DNA of 57,373 nucleotides. It comes from Calycina herbarum (Eukaryota > Ascomycota > Leotiomycetes > Helotiales > Pezizellaceae). Below the pieces are notes generated by a model, which saw only the letters and a list, made by a program, of their open reading frames with translations, made no database searches and was not told the origin of the DNA. A program made the translations under genes and the position numbers. Shown here in pieces: positions 11,601-23,685 of the stretch (its first letter is position 1; every line of letters begins with the position of its first letter). The DNA lies in assembly GCA_001414485.1 (NCBI GenBank), contig LLEY01000275.1:1-57373 (forward strand), in the 5' to 3' direction.

Positions 11601-12169
11601 GAGAGACAGCAGCGCAGAATCTGGATTTCGGTTTGCAGAAGGCGAGGCGAGGAGACTCAGGAGAGGAGAGGAGAAGAGAGGAGAGGAGGCGAGAGGAGAG
11701 AGGAGGCGAGAGGAGAGAGGAGGCGAGGAAGCACGAAGATCAAATATCAGAAACATCGATTGTCACTTATCACTTGTCGCAGGATTGCAAAGACTTCCGA
11801 CTTCAACGTGGCCCGTTGCCATAATCAGACACCCGTTCAACTCGTTCGCCGTCAAGTCCGGGAGCCTCTAGTCCAGACTCTAGGGAGTTTACGGCTGCCC
11901 GCTATCTGTGAAAAGGACTCTTGGTTGGGGGGCTAATCGGCGGCGAAAGCGAGCGATGTGGGGAAAAGCGAACGGCTCTTGAATTGGCCCTGAACGATGC
12001 CCAAGGGAAGATCCCCAGCTGCCCAACTTGGTTTGTGCCAGTGGTTTGTTTACTTCTAGTAGGGAGTAGGGAGGGAGCCAGTTCGGCTTTTATTCTGACT
12101 GGTTTGCTTACGGCCCTGGCTCTCCATCCAAATCCCTTGTTGCAAGCTAGTGACTGTACTGTACACTAG
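8609..12169. other. Long gene-free stretch upstream of the transcription factor
   Basis: No credible gene. Open frames of 60-120 codons occur on both strands (for example 9424-9756 plus, 10202-10570 minus) but overlap one another, have ordinary lengths for this GC content and show no known domain. Near 9998-10055 a TATA-like TTTTATAAAAG precedes a hairpin with arms GCGGCCC and GGGCCGC. The stretch may include distal regulatory DNA of the factor. Confidence 0.45.
11641..11732. repeat. Purine-only GA-rich minisatellite
   Basis: One strand is almost pure G and A. From about 11684 a 17-bp unit (GGAGGCGAGAGGAGAGA) recurs two and a half times, preceded by shorter GGAGA repeats. The repeat reads open in several frames on both strands, which explains the apparent Arg/Glu-rich or Ser/Leu-rich frames here. 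Not coding, in my view. Confidence 0.8.
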
Positions 12170-13535
12170 TATCCACCCCCCTATACGCTCCAAACTGGGT
12201 CGCCTATCGCACGCCTGCCCGCCTGCACGCCTATAACAGCGTCCACCTCGTGACTTGGAGGGAGCATCATCACCAGTTCAAGCTGCTCGTCTCCAAGCTC
12301 CACGTCTCGTCTCTCTCAAGTCCCGGCATTCAGCCTGTCAGCGTCAGTGTCTTGACGAGAATACCCTCAGACGTGATGGCAACTCCTTCCACCGTGTCCC
12401 ACGGTATCCTTCTGGCCGCTGTGACCACGACAGTGTGACCACGACAGCAGTGTTAGCAGCCTGAGACTGAGAGTGTTCGCCCTGTTGCTGTGCGCTCTCC
12501 TCGATTATTGGTACCGTACTTGTAGCCCTTCCTTCATCGGCAAGCAAGCAACCTGCCAGCAAGAGAAGAGCTCCTCGCTTCTCCCCCCCCTTCAAGCTCT
12601 CTTCCGACATTACTCCGTACTGCGCCGTAGATTACGGTAACCCACCACTCCGTCCTCCATCCCTGACAGACACCCACGACACCCACGACACCCACCAGAC
12701 CCCAGCGCCCTCCAACAAGACTAAACCTTCCAGCGCGCCTTGCCGTTGCCTCGCTCCCTGTCCCGCAGCCGCACATCCCAGTCCAGGGTATCCCACCCAC
12801 TTGTGCTAGCCTGCCCAGCCCAGCCCAGCTGCCCTGCACTGACACTCTCCATACTCTGTACGGAAGTGCTCAGTAGCCCAGAGCTTGCTCGACTCGCTTG
12901 CCTGCTGGCTGCATCAATCCCAAAAGGCGAGAAGGCTCTCTCCTACCCGTCCACATCCACCATCCACCATCCACCATCCACCATCCACCTCGATTCTGCG
13001 ACAATCGACGAACACCCAACATCTCAACCCACCAACAGCGCCGCATCGCATTGCATATTCCAGAAGGGAGATCCCCCTTGGTCGATCTTAGCAGCATTAG
13101 CATTAGCACCCGGTACGAGTCCTCGAGCTGGAAGTAGCAAAGCCCCTTCCATTTCCATTCATCCATATCCATCCTCCCAGTCAAGATATTTTCATGCCTG
13201 ACAGCTCTCCCCCTGCCTGCGAGCCGAACTTGGGTTCATGCTTTCTTCGGACCTTTGCTGATCTACGTGGGCGCAATCAGAACTCGACTGAAGACCTTGC
13301 CGACCCTTCGATATCGACCTCAAGCGCGCTTCCTCCGGGAAACGGTTGTACTGCACCCCGTTACATGATACACTCACTTCTTCAACACGTCAGCCTGTCC
13401 CACCCACCAAGTGCAGATGATCTTTCCACAAGCTCCCAACGTCTCTGTGTTCGTCGAGAACCTGTAAGAAGCCGCCGAGCTCGACTGCCGTCCATGGCCT
13501 CTACTGCGGTGGTCGCCTGAGTTTTGTGAATAGTT
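12170..13535 (+). promoter_or_regulatory. Pyrimidine-rich promoter and long 5' leader of the Zn2Cys6 gene
   Basis: The plus strand is CT/CA-rich, as in long fungal leaders. It contains three tandem copies of GACACCCAC (12669-12695), four or more tandem CCATCCA units (about 12958-12990) and scattered tatccatcc words. An upstream open frame begins with ATG at 13194 and ends with TGA at 13518-13520, 15 nt before the main ATG and in the same frame. A GTAAGA donor at 13464 and an AATAG acceptor at 13533 could form a leader intron. Transcript ends are unknown. Confidence 0.5.
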
Positions 13536-16500
13536 ATGATGGATATTGTAGGGCCTGACCAAAAGCGTCCGCGACTAACAGGACCACCTCCTTCACAATG
13601 GCAAAGCACGACCGAGTCGTCGAGGCAACTACCACCACCTCCCGCCCCCTACCCATCGCCATTTTCGCGTCCTCCTGAATCTCAATATCCTCTGGACCGT
13701 CGGCCATCAGGGCATCCCGACCACCCACAGTACGATCATCAAGATCCACGAAGACCCAACTCGGGTCCAACACATGTGTATCACTCACAGCAGCCTCCTC
13801 CACCACCACCTCCCTTTGCCGGACCACGAGAACCGACCATGGTGAAGAGGGATCCATCGGATGAACCTCCAACACACTATCGACCCTCCTCGACTGGAAC
13901 GCTCACAGAGAAGAACCCAAATACACCCATACTTCATGATGGACCACGAGGAGCCTACCTTCCGCCATTTGGCCTTCACGAACAACAGCACCCGTCCTAC
14001 AGACCAGCACCGGCCTCTTTTCCGCCTCCCCAAAGTCCCATGCCGGCCACGGAACCATACGGTCATCAGCATTTTCCTGGTCCTCCTCCAACTCCGCGAG
14101 ATTCGTATTCCGTCTCATATCCGGCTGCAACGACCTCGCAAAATGCAAAAAGACCAAAAGCTCAACGTGCAGCGCAAGCGTGCGATAGCTGTCGCACATT
14201 AAAAGGTAAATGCGACGAGGGACGCCCAGGTTGTAGTAGTTGTAGGGAAAAAGGGATAGAATGCCGTTATCGCGACCCTCCCCCGAAACAGTATGTAGTG
14301 GAATCGCATAATACCATCCTTTTTTGACTGACAGAAAATAGGCAAGATAAAGCGCAAGGTGAAATTATAGACACCTTGTCTCGAATCGAAAGTTATATAA
14401 TGGGCATGCAAAAAGAGATGACTGAGATGAAAAAGGTTCAAGCGAATCTTCTCAATCAGCAATCAAATGGAGAGGGGCAAGCTCCATTGAAAAGAGAAAT
14501 CCAAGAATCAGGCCCAAATTCGGTGGATACAAATCCGTACATGAGACGCCTAGAATCAGATTCCCAAGCGTTAATGTCCGAGTCGCCACACACGTCGACG
14601 CCGGGTCACTTCCAACATAGAGATACGACCAGCCACGTTCACCAGCGAGGCGGCCCAAATGTAATGCACCTGATTGATCTCGAAAATCCTCCACTTTCTC
14701 CCAGAGGCGCCGAGGAAGAGGAAGAAGAAGGAGGAGATCCCGGTCCACCAAAGGCGCCTTCTATTCCGGTAAACCACACCACGGGAGCGGCAAGATTACT
14801 ACTTGTGCCTTCCATCAAAGAGATGTGCGCCAAGGTTATAGAATCTAACAGGATAAAAAACGAAAAGTACCCAATCATTCAGGAGGAAAAAAGAGGGCTT
14901 CTCAGACTCTATGGGCGAGGCGAGGGAGTTGATGCACCTCCAGGATACGACCGAGACCCTCTTGTTGACCACGGATCCGATCATAGCAATGCGGGCGACA
15001 CCAGCTCGGATGTATCGTCTCCTGCTGGGGAGGAATGGGGTCAAATTGGGGGACTTACCCCACCTGGAAACCCACCCCCTGAATTTCAACGCGGAAACAT
15101 CAACTTTGAAGGCATGCCTGATCTCTCGAGGGAGAAGGTCCTGGGCTTGGTGGAAAGCTACAAGAAGCATATTAATACCATGCACCCGATTCTAGTTCCT
15201 TCACGATTAGATGTATTGATTGAGAACTTCTTGAAATCGACACCAGAAAGTCAGGCAAAGCCTAAACAGGTTTCTTCACTTGTCGCCGGGTTTGCAACTT
15301 CCGTGTCTGCTGGTTTTGTAGGCGGAAGGAACCCCGAAAGCCCAGGCCAGAAGAGAAAAAGGTCACCTGGCTTGGGAGAGCATCCAGAAGTTCACAATTA
15401 TTTTGATGTTAAACCCGGGCACCCATACAGATCAATCAGTTCAGCCTTGGTTCTGTTGGTGCTAGCCCTTGGCGAAGTTTCTCAGCACAAGGGACAAATA
15501 CCCGACGTGGTGAGGGACGGAGACGTGGATCCATCATCATGGACGAACTCACCAACAATGCGAAATGGGCACCCTCAATCCCCCATACAAAGCTCGCCTT
15601 CGCTGTCCACCCCCATGGGTATACCTTCACCCCAAGATACAGATAGGGCACAACCCAGGAGCAGAAGAACCTCAATTGAAGGCAATTATACAAGCATGAT
15701 AGTAAATGGTGGTGTGAGACGCAAGAATCTTGATGTCATTCCTGGGTTGTTCTACTTCGCTTTGGCCACCGACATTATTGGCAATCAGCTTGGAGGAAAT
15801 AGTCTTCAGCATGTGCATGTGAATATTCTTGCTGGTCTATATCACGGACAACTTGCGAGAGTAATGGAAAGCCATGCATACATCCACGAGGCCTGTCGAG
15901 GGCTGCAAGTTATTCTAAGACCGTAATTAATCCCCTTCCTAACTCAAATTACTCACTTACTAACAATCTCCACTAGGAAATTGGACAGATTCACGGCCAG
16001 CAAAAAGCAGTGTACTGTAGTACCTGCAAAAGACAACCCACTTGTGATAGCCTTCTGGAGTTGTCTACAGCTTGAAAGGTATGGTAATCGAATTACAGCA
16101 CAAACAAGGTGATGCTAATATTATTTAGTGACATCGTCGCGGAACTCCCTTGTCCCCATTCAGGGATCCTCACATATGAAGAAGATATGCCGAGTCCAAA
16201 CCTCGGCGTAATGCAGCAAGATGGCTTTGATCCTATTGTAGTTGAAAGCTATTCGGCTCAGTTGTTCTTGAGAAAACATCTCAATTTGTTGCACAATATG
16301 TTCTACAAACCCGAAACTGGTAAGCTTCAGATAACCTTCTAACCGAGGATGCGACTGATTATGTCTACAGACTCACAGTTCCCATCGGTGTACGCGGGCA
16401 AAGAGCCCCAGCATTTCCCTACCATCGAAGCTTGCCAGGAGAGTCTCAATAATATTCCTGGTTTTGCACCAACCATGGCTTGGAATGAAAACGATCCTCC

Positions 16501-17201
16501 TGCTACTGATATTCTTGGGGCTAGATTGAGAGCCAAGTATTATGGTGCGCAGGTCATCACATATCGCCATTTTATTCTGAAGATTCTGGAGCATAACCAG
16601 AACCTGGAGCATAACCAGAACAAGGCTGTCCAGGAGGGCAAAAGTCTTCAGAGAAGACTTGAGCTGGGAGAAGATGCGGGCAATGAATTCAAAAAGAACA
16701 TTGCTGTACCTCCGCCTCGGAGAGTCAACAAAGAGACGGGCGAGATAAAAATCGACTCCAAAGTTCTCGAGTATGCAAAATTTTGCATCAAAGCCCTTAT
16801 TCAGAGTACGAAGGCATTCCATGGGCTTGGAGATCCTGGAGAAGTCCGATTGATAGTCACAAACATTTGGGGAACTGCACATGCGTATGTTTTTCGCCGC
16901 TTTATATGCCAAAATATCAATGCTAACGCGCTATAGCCAATGGGGAAATATGCTCACACTTCAAGCTGCATATCGCGATCCGGTTTTAAAAGAGTACGTT
17001 GACGCAGTCGAGTTGAAAGACCTGCTTGAGAAAACCTTGTCTATGCTCAAACTCGTGGCACAACCCACTTCGGCCCTCGCGATTGACTACCGGATTCTCA
17101 AACACACAGGCCTAGGCCTTGGACTCATAGGGAAGGGGCCAAACATGACCAACAGCTTCTCTAGCAGCACTCCAACGGATACGGCCATGGGTGGACGTTG
17201 A
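13536..17201 (+). CDS. Zn2Cys6 (Gal4-type) transcription factor, large
   Basis: Nuclear DNA-binding regulator; target pathway not identified. Exons 13536-14290, 14342-15922, 15977-16078, 16129-16319, 16371-16884 and 16937-17201, 1135 residues; all five introns (46-54 bp) have GT..AG ends, keep frame and several show CTAAC-type branch points. Residues 1-210 are a Pro/Gln/Ser/Tyr-rich low-complexity region. The binuclear zinc cluster has Cys at 216, 219, 226, 233, 236 and 243, spacing C-x2-C-x6-C-x6-C-x2-C-x6-C, preceded by the basic run KRPKAQRAAQ. Residues about 258-292 (IIDTLSRIES...) form a probable coiled-coil dimerisation helix. An acidic GAEEEEEEGGD stretch follows. The fungal-specific middle homology region spans roughly 480-1100, with ISSALVLLVLALGE and LDVIPGLFYFALATDIIG. 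Residues near LEHNQN are an 18-bp tandem duplication. Start: the first of two adjacent ATGs. Confidence 0.87.
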
Positions 17202-18663
17202 ACCCGGATCCGCAAATCATTTCCTATCATGTGTTGTAAGAAAGAGTTCCGTCATAATAATTTTTCCTTTGCATTTCCTGGAGCTCGACAGCCGGTTTTC
17301 ATGGTCGGTTTACTCTTTTGTTTTCGGTGGCGGCGGTATTATCATCAGCATCTTTAGCGATGGCGCTCTTGCACACACATTTTTTTTATACATATTCTTT
17401 GCACTGTCGCGCAAAGAAAAAATCTCGTTCCCTTGTACTTCTCCGAACTATGGAAGGGGGATTTTGTTTTTATGGGCTAGCGGAGAGCGATGTTGTGGTT
17501 TGCAGTTCTAGGGGAGTGTTCATATACAGACAGGTGCTGGGCGATCAGCACAAAATCTATCCATCACTCACATAAAATACTGCGGATCTATGTCATCTTT
17601 TCACAAAATTATTCACCACGCCAGACCTCGGATCGGACCGAAAATTTCCTTTGGTGGTTGGTTTTATGGGAGGGGGGAGGCTGTCTGAAATCTTTGCTTG
17701 CTTGTTTTTTCTTTTATACCTTTTTTTTTATACTTATTATTCCCCGTATAGCGAAATCGGCGTTTTCTCTCGCCTGTTGCCTGGATTATTATACCACTAT
17801 TTTCATTCGAGCGACTTTAGCGGGAAAATGCAACAACATTACTAGATGTTTCAAAGCTTTGTGGAGGAAGGGTGGAAGGCCGAAAATCATTCGGATGGAA
17901 AGGGGACAGACACACTTAATTTCAAGGAGAGGCATCGCAGCTTCGACATTTCACACAAACACAATACATACGTTTCAGACGACCTGAGAGAGAGGGAGGG
18001 AGAGGAGATGGAGGGGGGGTGTTTGTCTGAAGAATAGGGAAATTGAAGGGACATTTATCTTGTCGACTGGATTTTTCTTCTTCTTCTCCTCGATGACATG
18101 TTTCTTTACCGTTACATTTTAACTGAATAGAAAAAGAGAAAAAAAGCTTGTCGTTGGCCTTTCTTTCTTCCTTTTACTCTTCTCTGGACTACACTACACC
18201 CCTCGAATCTCTTTTCGACGATCTCTTTTTACGCATTCTCCTGTCTTCGAATTCCCGTTTCCTTCTCTTCTCCCCGCGGAGATGCAATGGGGACTTTGAC
18301 AGTGTACCGTCTGGTGGTTCTTGAGACCACGATTTATCTTTTTTGTCATCGACACAGGGAGCGTGCGAGTTTGGATACTTTGCCCCGAATGTGCTTTACA
18401 AAGAGAAGGGAAGGGGACTGGGATGGGGGCTTGGAGGTTGTTGGGAGGCACGGGGTTTCGTGGGAGGGGCCGGACGGGAGGGAGTGAGTGAGCGAGCGGA
18501 TGAATGATAGACGACGGGGATGGGTGAAAGGGGGATGTGATGGAAGGGGTTGTGTGGTTTTTTGTTTATAATATACTATTGTCTCTTTTTGTTATTTCGC
18601 TTGTTGCTTGAGCATTTTTGTATTTTATTTACTCCTTGCGCGTTTTGTTGTATGCGAGCGAGG

Positions 18664-18667
<4 letters not shown>

Positions 18668-18694
<27 letters not shown>
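18668..18694. repeat. (TA)n microsatellite
   Basis: Uninterrupted alternating T and A for 27 bp. Confidence 0.95.
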
Positions 18695-19285
18695 GAGTAT
18701 TTGCTTGTGGGATTTGAGATGGGTGTGCGTTGTGGTCCTTTTTTTTTTTTGCTGTGGTTCTTGGTTTGATTCCTACCTATGCGGGGTTTTGAAAAGTAGA
18801 TGTTATGAGATACCATTTAGAGTGTTGTTGAAGCAAATTGATATATTTCCATATTGGATACTAGGTTCATCGGCTCATTAATATTAGTTGTGAAGTATAT
18901 TGTGTGTGATAGCAGGGAGTACTTCGTACAGCTATATAACGTCGGTGCTATTTTCTTAGGTGTATTTTCTTCATCTTCAGCGCGGCACGCTTGCGCATGA
19001 CCAGGGGTCTCTTATCTTGATTGATCGCTGACGCAGTGATGCGGTGTCTTTGTTTGTGTGACGAATGGGGGGGGGGGCTGGGGGGCGGGGGTTGGGTTCG
19101 ACGGGTTCGGGGTTTAGAAATTTTGTTGGATGATGTTGGTTGTCGGAAGGCGTCCAGGGAGGATGTGCCTCCGTTATTGTGATGGGATTTGTGGGGCACG
19201 GGATGATGTGATACGAGAAGAAGGAAGTGTAGAGTAAGTTTTCTGTTACTTACTTTTACGATAATGTGATGAAGATTTTTTTCTA

Positions 19286-19490
19286 CTCTCCCCCCTCCCC
19301 ACCCCTGGTATTGTCTGTCAGGTGCAAGGGTGGTTTGGCTGTGGAAATGTCTGTGCGTCTACAGACATTTAAGGGTGGGGGGGAGAGTACTATCCCCCCC
19401 CCCTAAATAAAATGTAGTGTGCACAGACATTTAGTATGGCACAGCGGCCGTGCGCTTACATTTACTTAAAGGGGGGGGAGAGTGAGGAAA
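19286..19490. repeat. GC-run inverted-repeat module, possible MITE
   Basis: Three copies of a word family, C/T-ACTCTCCCCCC on one strand and GGGGGGGAGAGT on the other, alternate in orientation at about 19286, 19375-19388 and 19470-19484. Between them is a perfect hairpin AAATGTCTGT (19345-19354), 6-nt loop, ACAGACATTT (19361-19370), and a further copy of ACAGACATTTA near 19426. The arrangement looks like a short foldback element or a strongly structured regulatory segment. No target-site duplication could be fixed. Confidence 0.45.
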
Positions 19491-21824
19491 GTTTGCTTAC
19501 TCGGTGTTAGATCGTACGATGGAAGGGTTTTTTGGTACCGAGTAAACGTATTTTTCTGGGTTTATGGTTATAGGTTATAGGGAGGGGGCGGGGGTTCTCG
19601 GACTGGGGAGTACTGGAGTGAGTGTGTGCCTTTTTTTCCCTTTTGTGATGGGTTGGTGACCTTGTGCTTATGGAGGGGGAATCGTAATGTGACAGTGAGC
19701 ATATGGTGGTGTTTGCTTACCGGGCGATGTCTTCCTTCCTTACGGAATACTTTTCCTTAACTTACCCCGTATATTGTATGACGAGACCGGGATTTAGATT
19801 GGAGTGGATTAAATGCTCGTTCTTGGAGAATTTTTTCCATATCCGAGAGAATACAATTCCTTTCGTTATTCTTTCTTTTTTGGAAGATCCCGAGCGGTAG
19901 TTTTTCGCGCGGGCGAGGTCTTGTGCGACGTGAAAGCGGGATAGTGATAGGACGATAAAGCTCCCTGCTATCTCCGGTGGCATTTTCTCTTTCCTCTGTT
20001 TCTTTGATGGCGTTAGGTGGGATGCAATGTAAGGTCACTCGGTTGGTTTGGTTTGTTGCAACCAAGTGGTGCATGTCAAGGTCGTGATGGGTGGGGGATA
20101 ACGTCGTATTGTGAGGCCGTCAGCATGGATGAATATGGATGTATCGGTTACACATCCTCGGGAGTTTGCGTTAAAGAAATAGATTTCATGGTCATGGCAG
20201 GACAAGACAGGGCTGAGGATGCTTTTTCCTCCTTCCTTTCCTTGGAGATTTTTCCTTTTTTTACTTGTTGGTTGGTAAGGTGGCGCTTTACGGGCGTACA
20301 GGATTTCGATATCGATGTTACCTTGGGGGTTGGTTTGTTTGGTAACGCTGATCCTTTTCGATTTGCCTTTTTGCCTTTTTGCCTTTTGGCGGGGCTGCGG
20401 GGGAGGGGTGTTACGAAGGTGGTCGAGTTGGTTGGTGGCACAGAGGATTTTCGGGAGTTCTGTCTCTTTTAGGTGGTTGTTTATTCTGCATTGGGCTTTT
20501 CTTCGCTCTGGTGTTTTGAATTGAAAGATGGTGGCGTCGTGTTTTCCAGGCCTCGTCAAGGCGAAAATGTTTGTTTATCTCTGACCCCTCGTCGTTACTC
20601 TTCTCCCGAGTCGGGAAATCGACGTGCGAATCGGGCTTCCGCGATGTTGGGTGTTGGTCGTACCATAGTTAGGGATCGGAGTTATATAAGGCGTACGTGC
20701 ATGTTACACGAAGATATGTATGTATGTGTATGTTGAAGGTGGAAAGTGAGGCGGATTTAGATTGGCGGGGGTATGAATGGGGTAATGTGCGAAAAGGGAT
20801 GATTATGTTTCCTCTTTTAATCTTCATCTCTTGCCTGCATGGTGGGATTTGTTGGAGATATGCAAGTTGGATGTTGGATAAAAATGCCTTTACACCCAAC
20901 GCCGTAGAGAGGCCGCGAATATCCCAGGTAGTATGTACGAAGTAAGCTGAATCACGTCCAATTTCTCTCGTTGCTCTTTGATAAAACCTGGATCCGATGG
21001 ATGGACGAGGTTGGGGGGAATCTTGGTGCTTGTGTAAGCTGCAGTGCAACGGGATGATGGGTGACAGATGTAACGCTACAGCGGGGGTGTTGATGCTGTG
21101 GTCTTTTGCGTCGAGGTTACTTTACTGCGGTCGATATCTACAGTACCTGGTCATTGGAAAAGGGCGGCTGCAGTGGCGGTGTTTGCAGAATTACGGGAGC
21201 CGCCATTTCGGTTTTTACAGCGGGTTTGAGAGTTGTGTGGCACGTCTGGCTTTGTTTCCGAAGATTCATAAAACATTTTCTTTAGCGGGTAGCGCGGGTC
21301 GCGAGTTTAATATCTAAGGTTGGTGGGACGAGCTGTGCATTTATATTACCCTTCGGGCTTGTGGCTAAATAATAAGTATGGATTACGGGAAGGGTAAATG
21401 CCGGGATGCTTCGGAGTGTGGCCTTGGGAGTTGCTTCGGAATTTCTTGCAAAGGGGGGACGTGTCACGAGGTTTCAGAATTCTTTCTGACATTCATAAGT
21501 GGAGAGGCGATCATAAATAAAACATTTTCATTTTCAATCTCTTAGTTTGGCGCAGTGTTATACAAAGTATGACGAAGGTCAAACGAGGACGAAGCGGATT
21601 TAGAGCAAACTCACGTGATTGCATGTGACAAAATGACCTGTATACTACGTACAAGGGGTATTGATTGTAACTGCAGGGATATCGCCACAGTAGCTCAACT
21701 AATAGTCTGACAGCAAAATCACCTATTCTAGTTAGATGTTCAAGCTGCTTTAAAGAGTTAGCTTTTCTTACTCTTATTTTAATAATATTAATTATAAATA
21801 TTCCTACTCTAAAAATACTATATA

Positions 21825-23685
21825 ACGTAGTATACTAGGACCTCGTGATTATTAGAACCTCGTGAATTTTTTCCTACCTTACTACTTTAAAATATAATAA
21901 AACTACTATAATATATTAAATTAATTAAAACTACTTAGAATCTAATAAACTAGATATATCTATAACTTCTTAATATATCTACGTATTATAACTAGTTTTT
22001 CTATAAGTACTATAACGTCGCTAAGTCGTTTATTCTTTATCTTCTCTACTCTCTCTAGAGCGCTTATTACGTTAAACCTGCTCCTCCGTATTCTTCTAAG
22101 CTAATCCGTCCTATATATCCTCTATAGTAAGTGTACCTCCTTCTTAGACACGGGTATTTTTAGCTCTCTAGCGTTTACTAAGGGCTTTATTTACTATTCG
22201 AAGTATATAGACCTCAGCTAATAAGAGGGTTACCTTATAAGCTAATCGCTCTATATCTTTTACTAACGAAGCGATTGTCTAGAAAATAGGTGTTAGTAAG
22301 CTTCCTTAGTAACGAGTAATATAATCCTTAATACGAGTTGATTACGAAAGAGCTTTAGAAGAGTTACGAGAAGTCTAGGAGACCTAAGAGATAGCGTCGG
22401 CAGAGGGGGGTCCGGTAGGTATAAGAGTTCGTAACTTAATATTAAGCTTTAAGATCACAGTCTAGGGCTCTAGAGGCACTAGACCAGCTCTACAGAACCT
22501 AGCTTTAGCGTTTTAGGTTATTATTAACTAGTTATAGGCTATATAAAACATAAGAAAGAACTCGACCTTAGTAATATAGTTTATATAAGCTTTAATAAAG
22601 GTCTTAATTTAACGTCTATATATATGTTTAAGAATACTAAAACATCTAACATCGAGTAGCTAGGTTAGATAAGACGAATAAGAAGGTAGGCAAAGAGTAA
22701 TAATATTATATAACTTATAATACTCTTAGAATACTACTAATTTATAACTCTTATATCTATCTAGAACTAATATTTAATATAGCTCTTTTATATAACTACG
22801 AGTATACTTATCGAAGTATTCTAGCTATTCTAAGCCTGTCTTATTATTAGTCTATCTATTACTAGTTAGTTTAATAACCTAGTTATTAAGAAGACCGCTC
22901 TTAGTATACTAACTAGTAAAGTGATTTTTCTCTTAAACTACTAAGAATAGAGAGATGTTTAAACCCTCTCTATTAATATAGACAATTGCTATAGCCTATT
23001 CCCGATTACCTAGCTAGACAGCCTTACCTCTACTACGTTAATTAGCGTGTATAATAACTATTCTAGTATAGATAACACCTATTATAAAACTAGTCTTATT
23101 AAAGTTATAGAAATCATAGTCTTAGATCCTATATTTCGCTTATATATTCTCTACTAGTTGAAACCACGCGCTAATTAGCTTAGGATCTTTATATAAGGCT
23201 CTTTAGAAATTATAAACGTGATTAAAACACGGCTTTAGTTCTAAACGTTATTATATAAATCGTTATACCTAGTTCTTTCTAACGTGTTATTCTCTATATA
23301 ACTCGAGTATATAATTTACTATATCTTCTATACTACCTAGCTAGGGCGTAAATCCTCTTATATCTAGATTAAGTATATTTTAAATAATTATCTTCTCTTC
23401 TATTATAGTTATTTTATAATTTGCTAGCCAGCGTTCGCTAAGAGTAGTTTAACTAGCTATTCTATTAGTAAGTGTAGAATAAGAGACTCTATATAGCTTC
23501 GTAGCTTTACTACGGTTTATTTGTTTAGATAATCGAATAGCTTTAATAGCTAGGATAATTCGAGCTTCTTAGGTTTAAGATTCTATTAGATAGTTATTAA
23601 GAAAACGCGTATTAAAGTTAGAGATAGTAGAGTAGAGAAAAAATTCATAAGGTTCTAATAATTACGAGGTCCTAGTATACTACGT
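21825..23685 (-). mobile_element. Fot1/pogo-like DNA transposon inserted in the Tc1 dimer
   Basis: 1861 bp, the usual size of Fot1-class elements. Ends: ACGTAGTATACTAGGACCTCG at the left and its complement at the right. It is flanked by TA (21823-21824 and 23686-23687). The right arm of the host dimer keeps the empty site (CTATATAATACTTC near 28470), which proves the TA duplication and the boundaries. A second relic of the same class lies at 731-1205. Confidence 0.85.
22050..23640 (-). pseudogene. Fot1/pogo-like transposase, RIP-inactivated
   Basis: Minus-strand translation shows, in order: a helix-turn-helix segment (AIKAIRLSKQINRSKATKLY); a CENP-B/Tc5-type segment (ERWLANYKITIIEEKII, then LDIRGFTP and VQRFIQQRLELKP); and the DDE_1 integrase-like core with NKTSFIIGVISTR, QLGNREQAIAIVYIN and LEQLEYFDKYTRSY...LVLDRYKSY. 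Stops at former Gln and Trp codons interrupt it many times. The protein of intact relatives cuts and pastes the element at TA sites. Confidence 0.75.

Larger units (their letters stand above)
17202..21641. other. Gene-poor stretch between the factor gene and the transposon block
   Basis: The first few hundred bases are likely the 3' UTR. The rest is T-rich and G-rich on the plus strand, with long homopolymer runs and simple repeats. Frames of 60-170 codons occur on both strands, often overlapping (for example 20017-20472 plus against 20035-20559 minus), with no domain, intron signals or conserved motif that I recognise. A GCCTTTTT unit repeats three times near 20363-20387. The AT-rich isochore begins abruptly at about 21640-21780. 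Confidence 0.45.

Noticed and set aside
11492..11936. Arg/Glu-rich frames of 110-122 codons
   Set aside because: Created by the GA minisatellite, which is open in several frames on both strands.
12669..12990. Short tandem repeats (GACACCCAC, CCATCCA) considered as a CRISPR-like array
   Set aside because: Units are 7-9 bp, directly adjacent with no spacers, and the DNA is eukaryotic.
13785..14878. Several minus-strand frames of 80-130 codons opposite the Zn2Cys6 exons
   Set aside because: Mirror images of the Pro/Gln-rich coding sequence on the plus strand; the plus frame has the zinc cluster and spliced continuity.
20017..20559. Overlapping open frames of 151 (plus) and 174 (minus) codons
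   Set aside because: They overlap each other on opposite strands, have no domain, intron signal or start context that stands out, and lie in simple-repeat-rich DNA. Probably chance.
5240..22410. Shared word GAGGGGGGTCCGG at about 5252 and 22398, considered as a common transposon end
   Set aside because: Only 13 bp match, flanks differ, and one copy is internal to the Fot1-like element. Too little to call.
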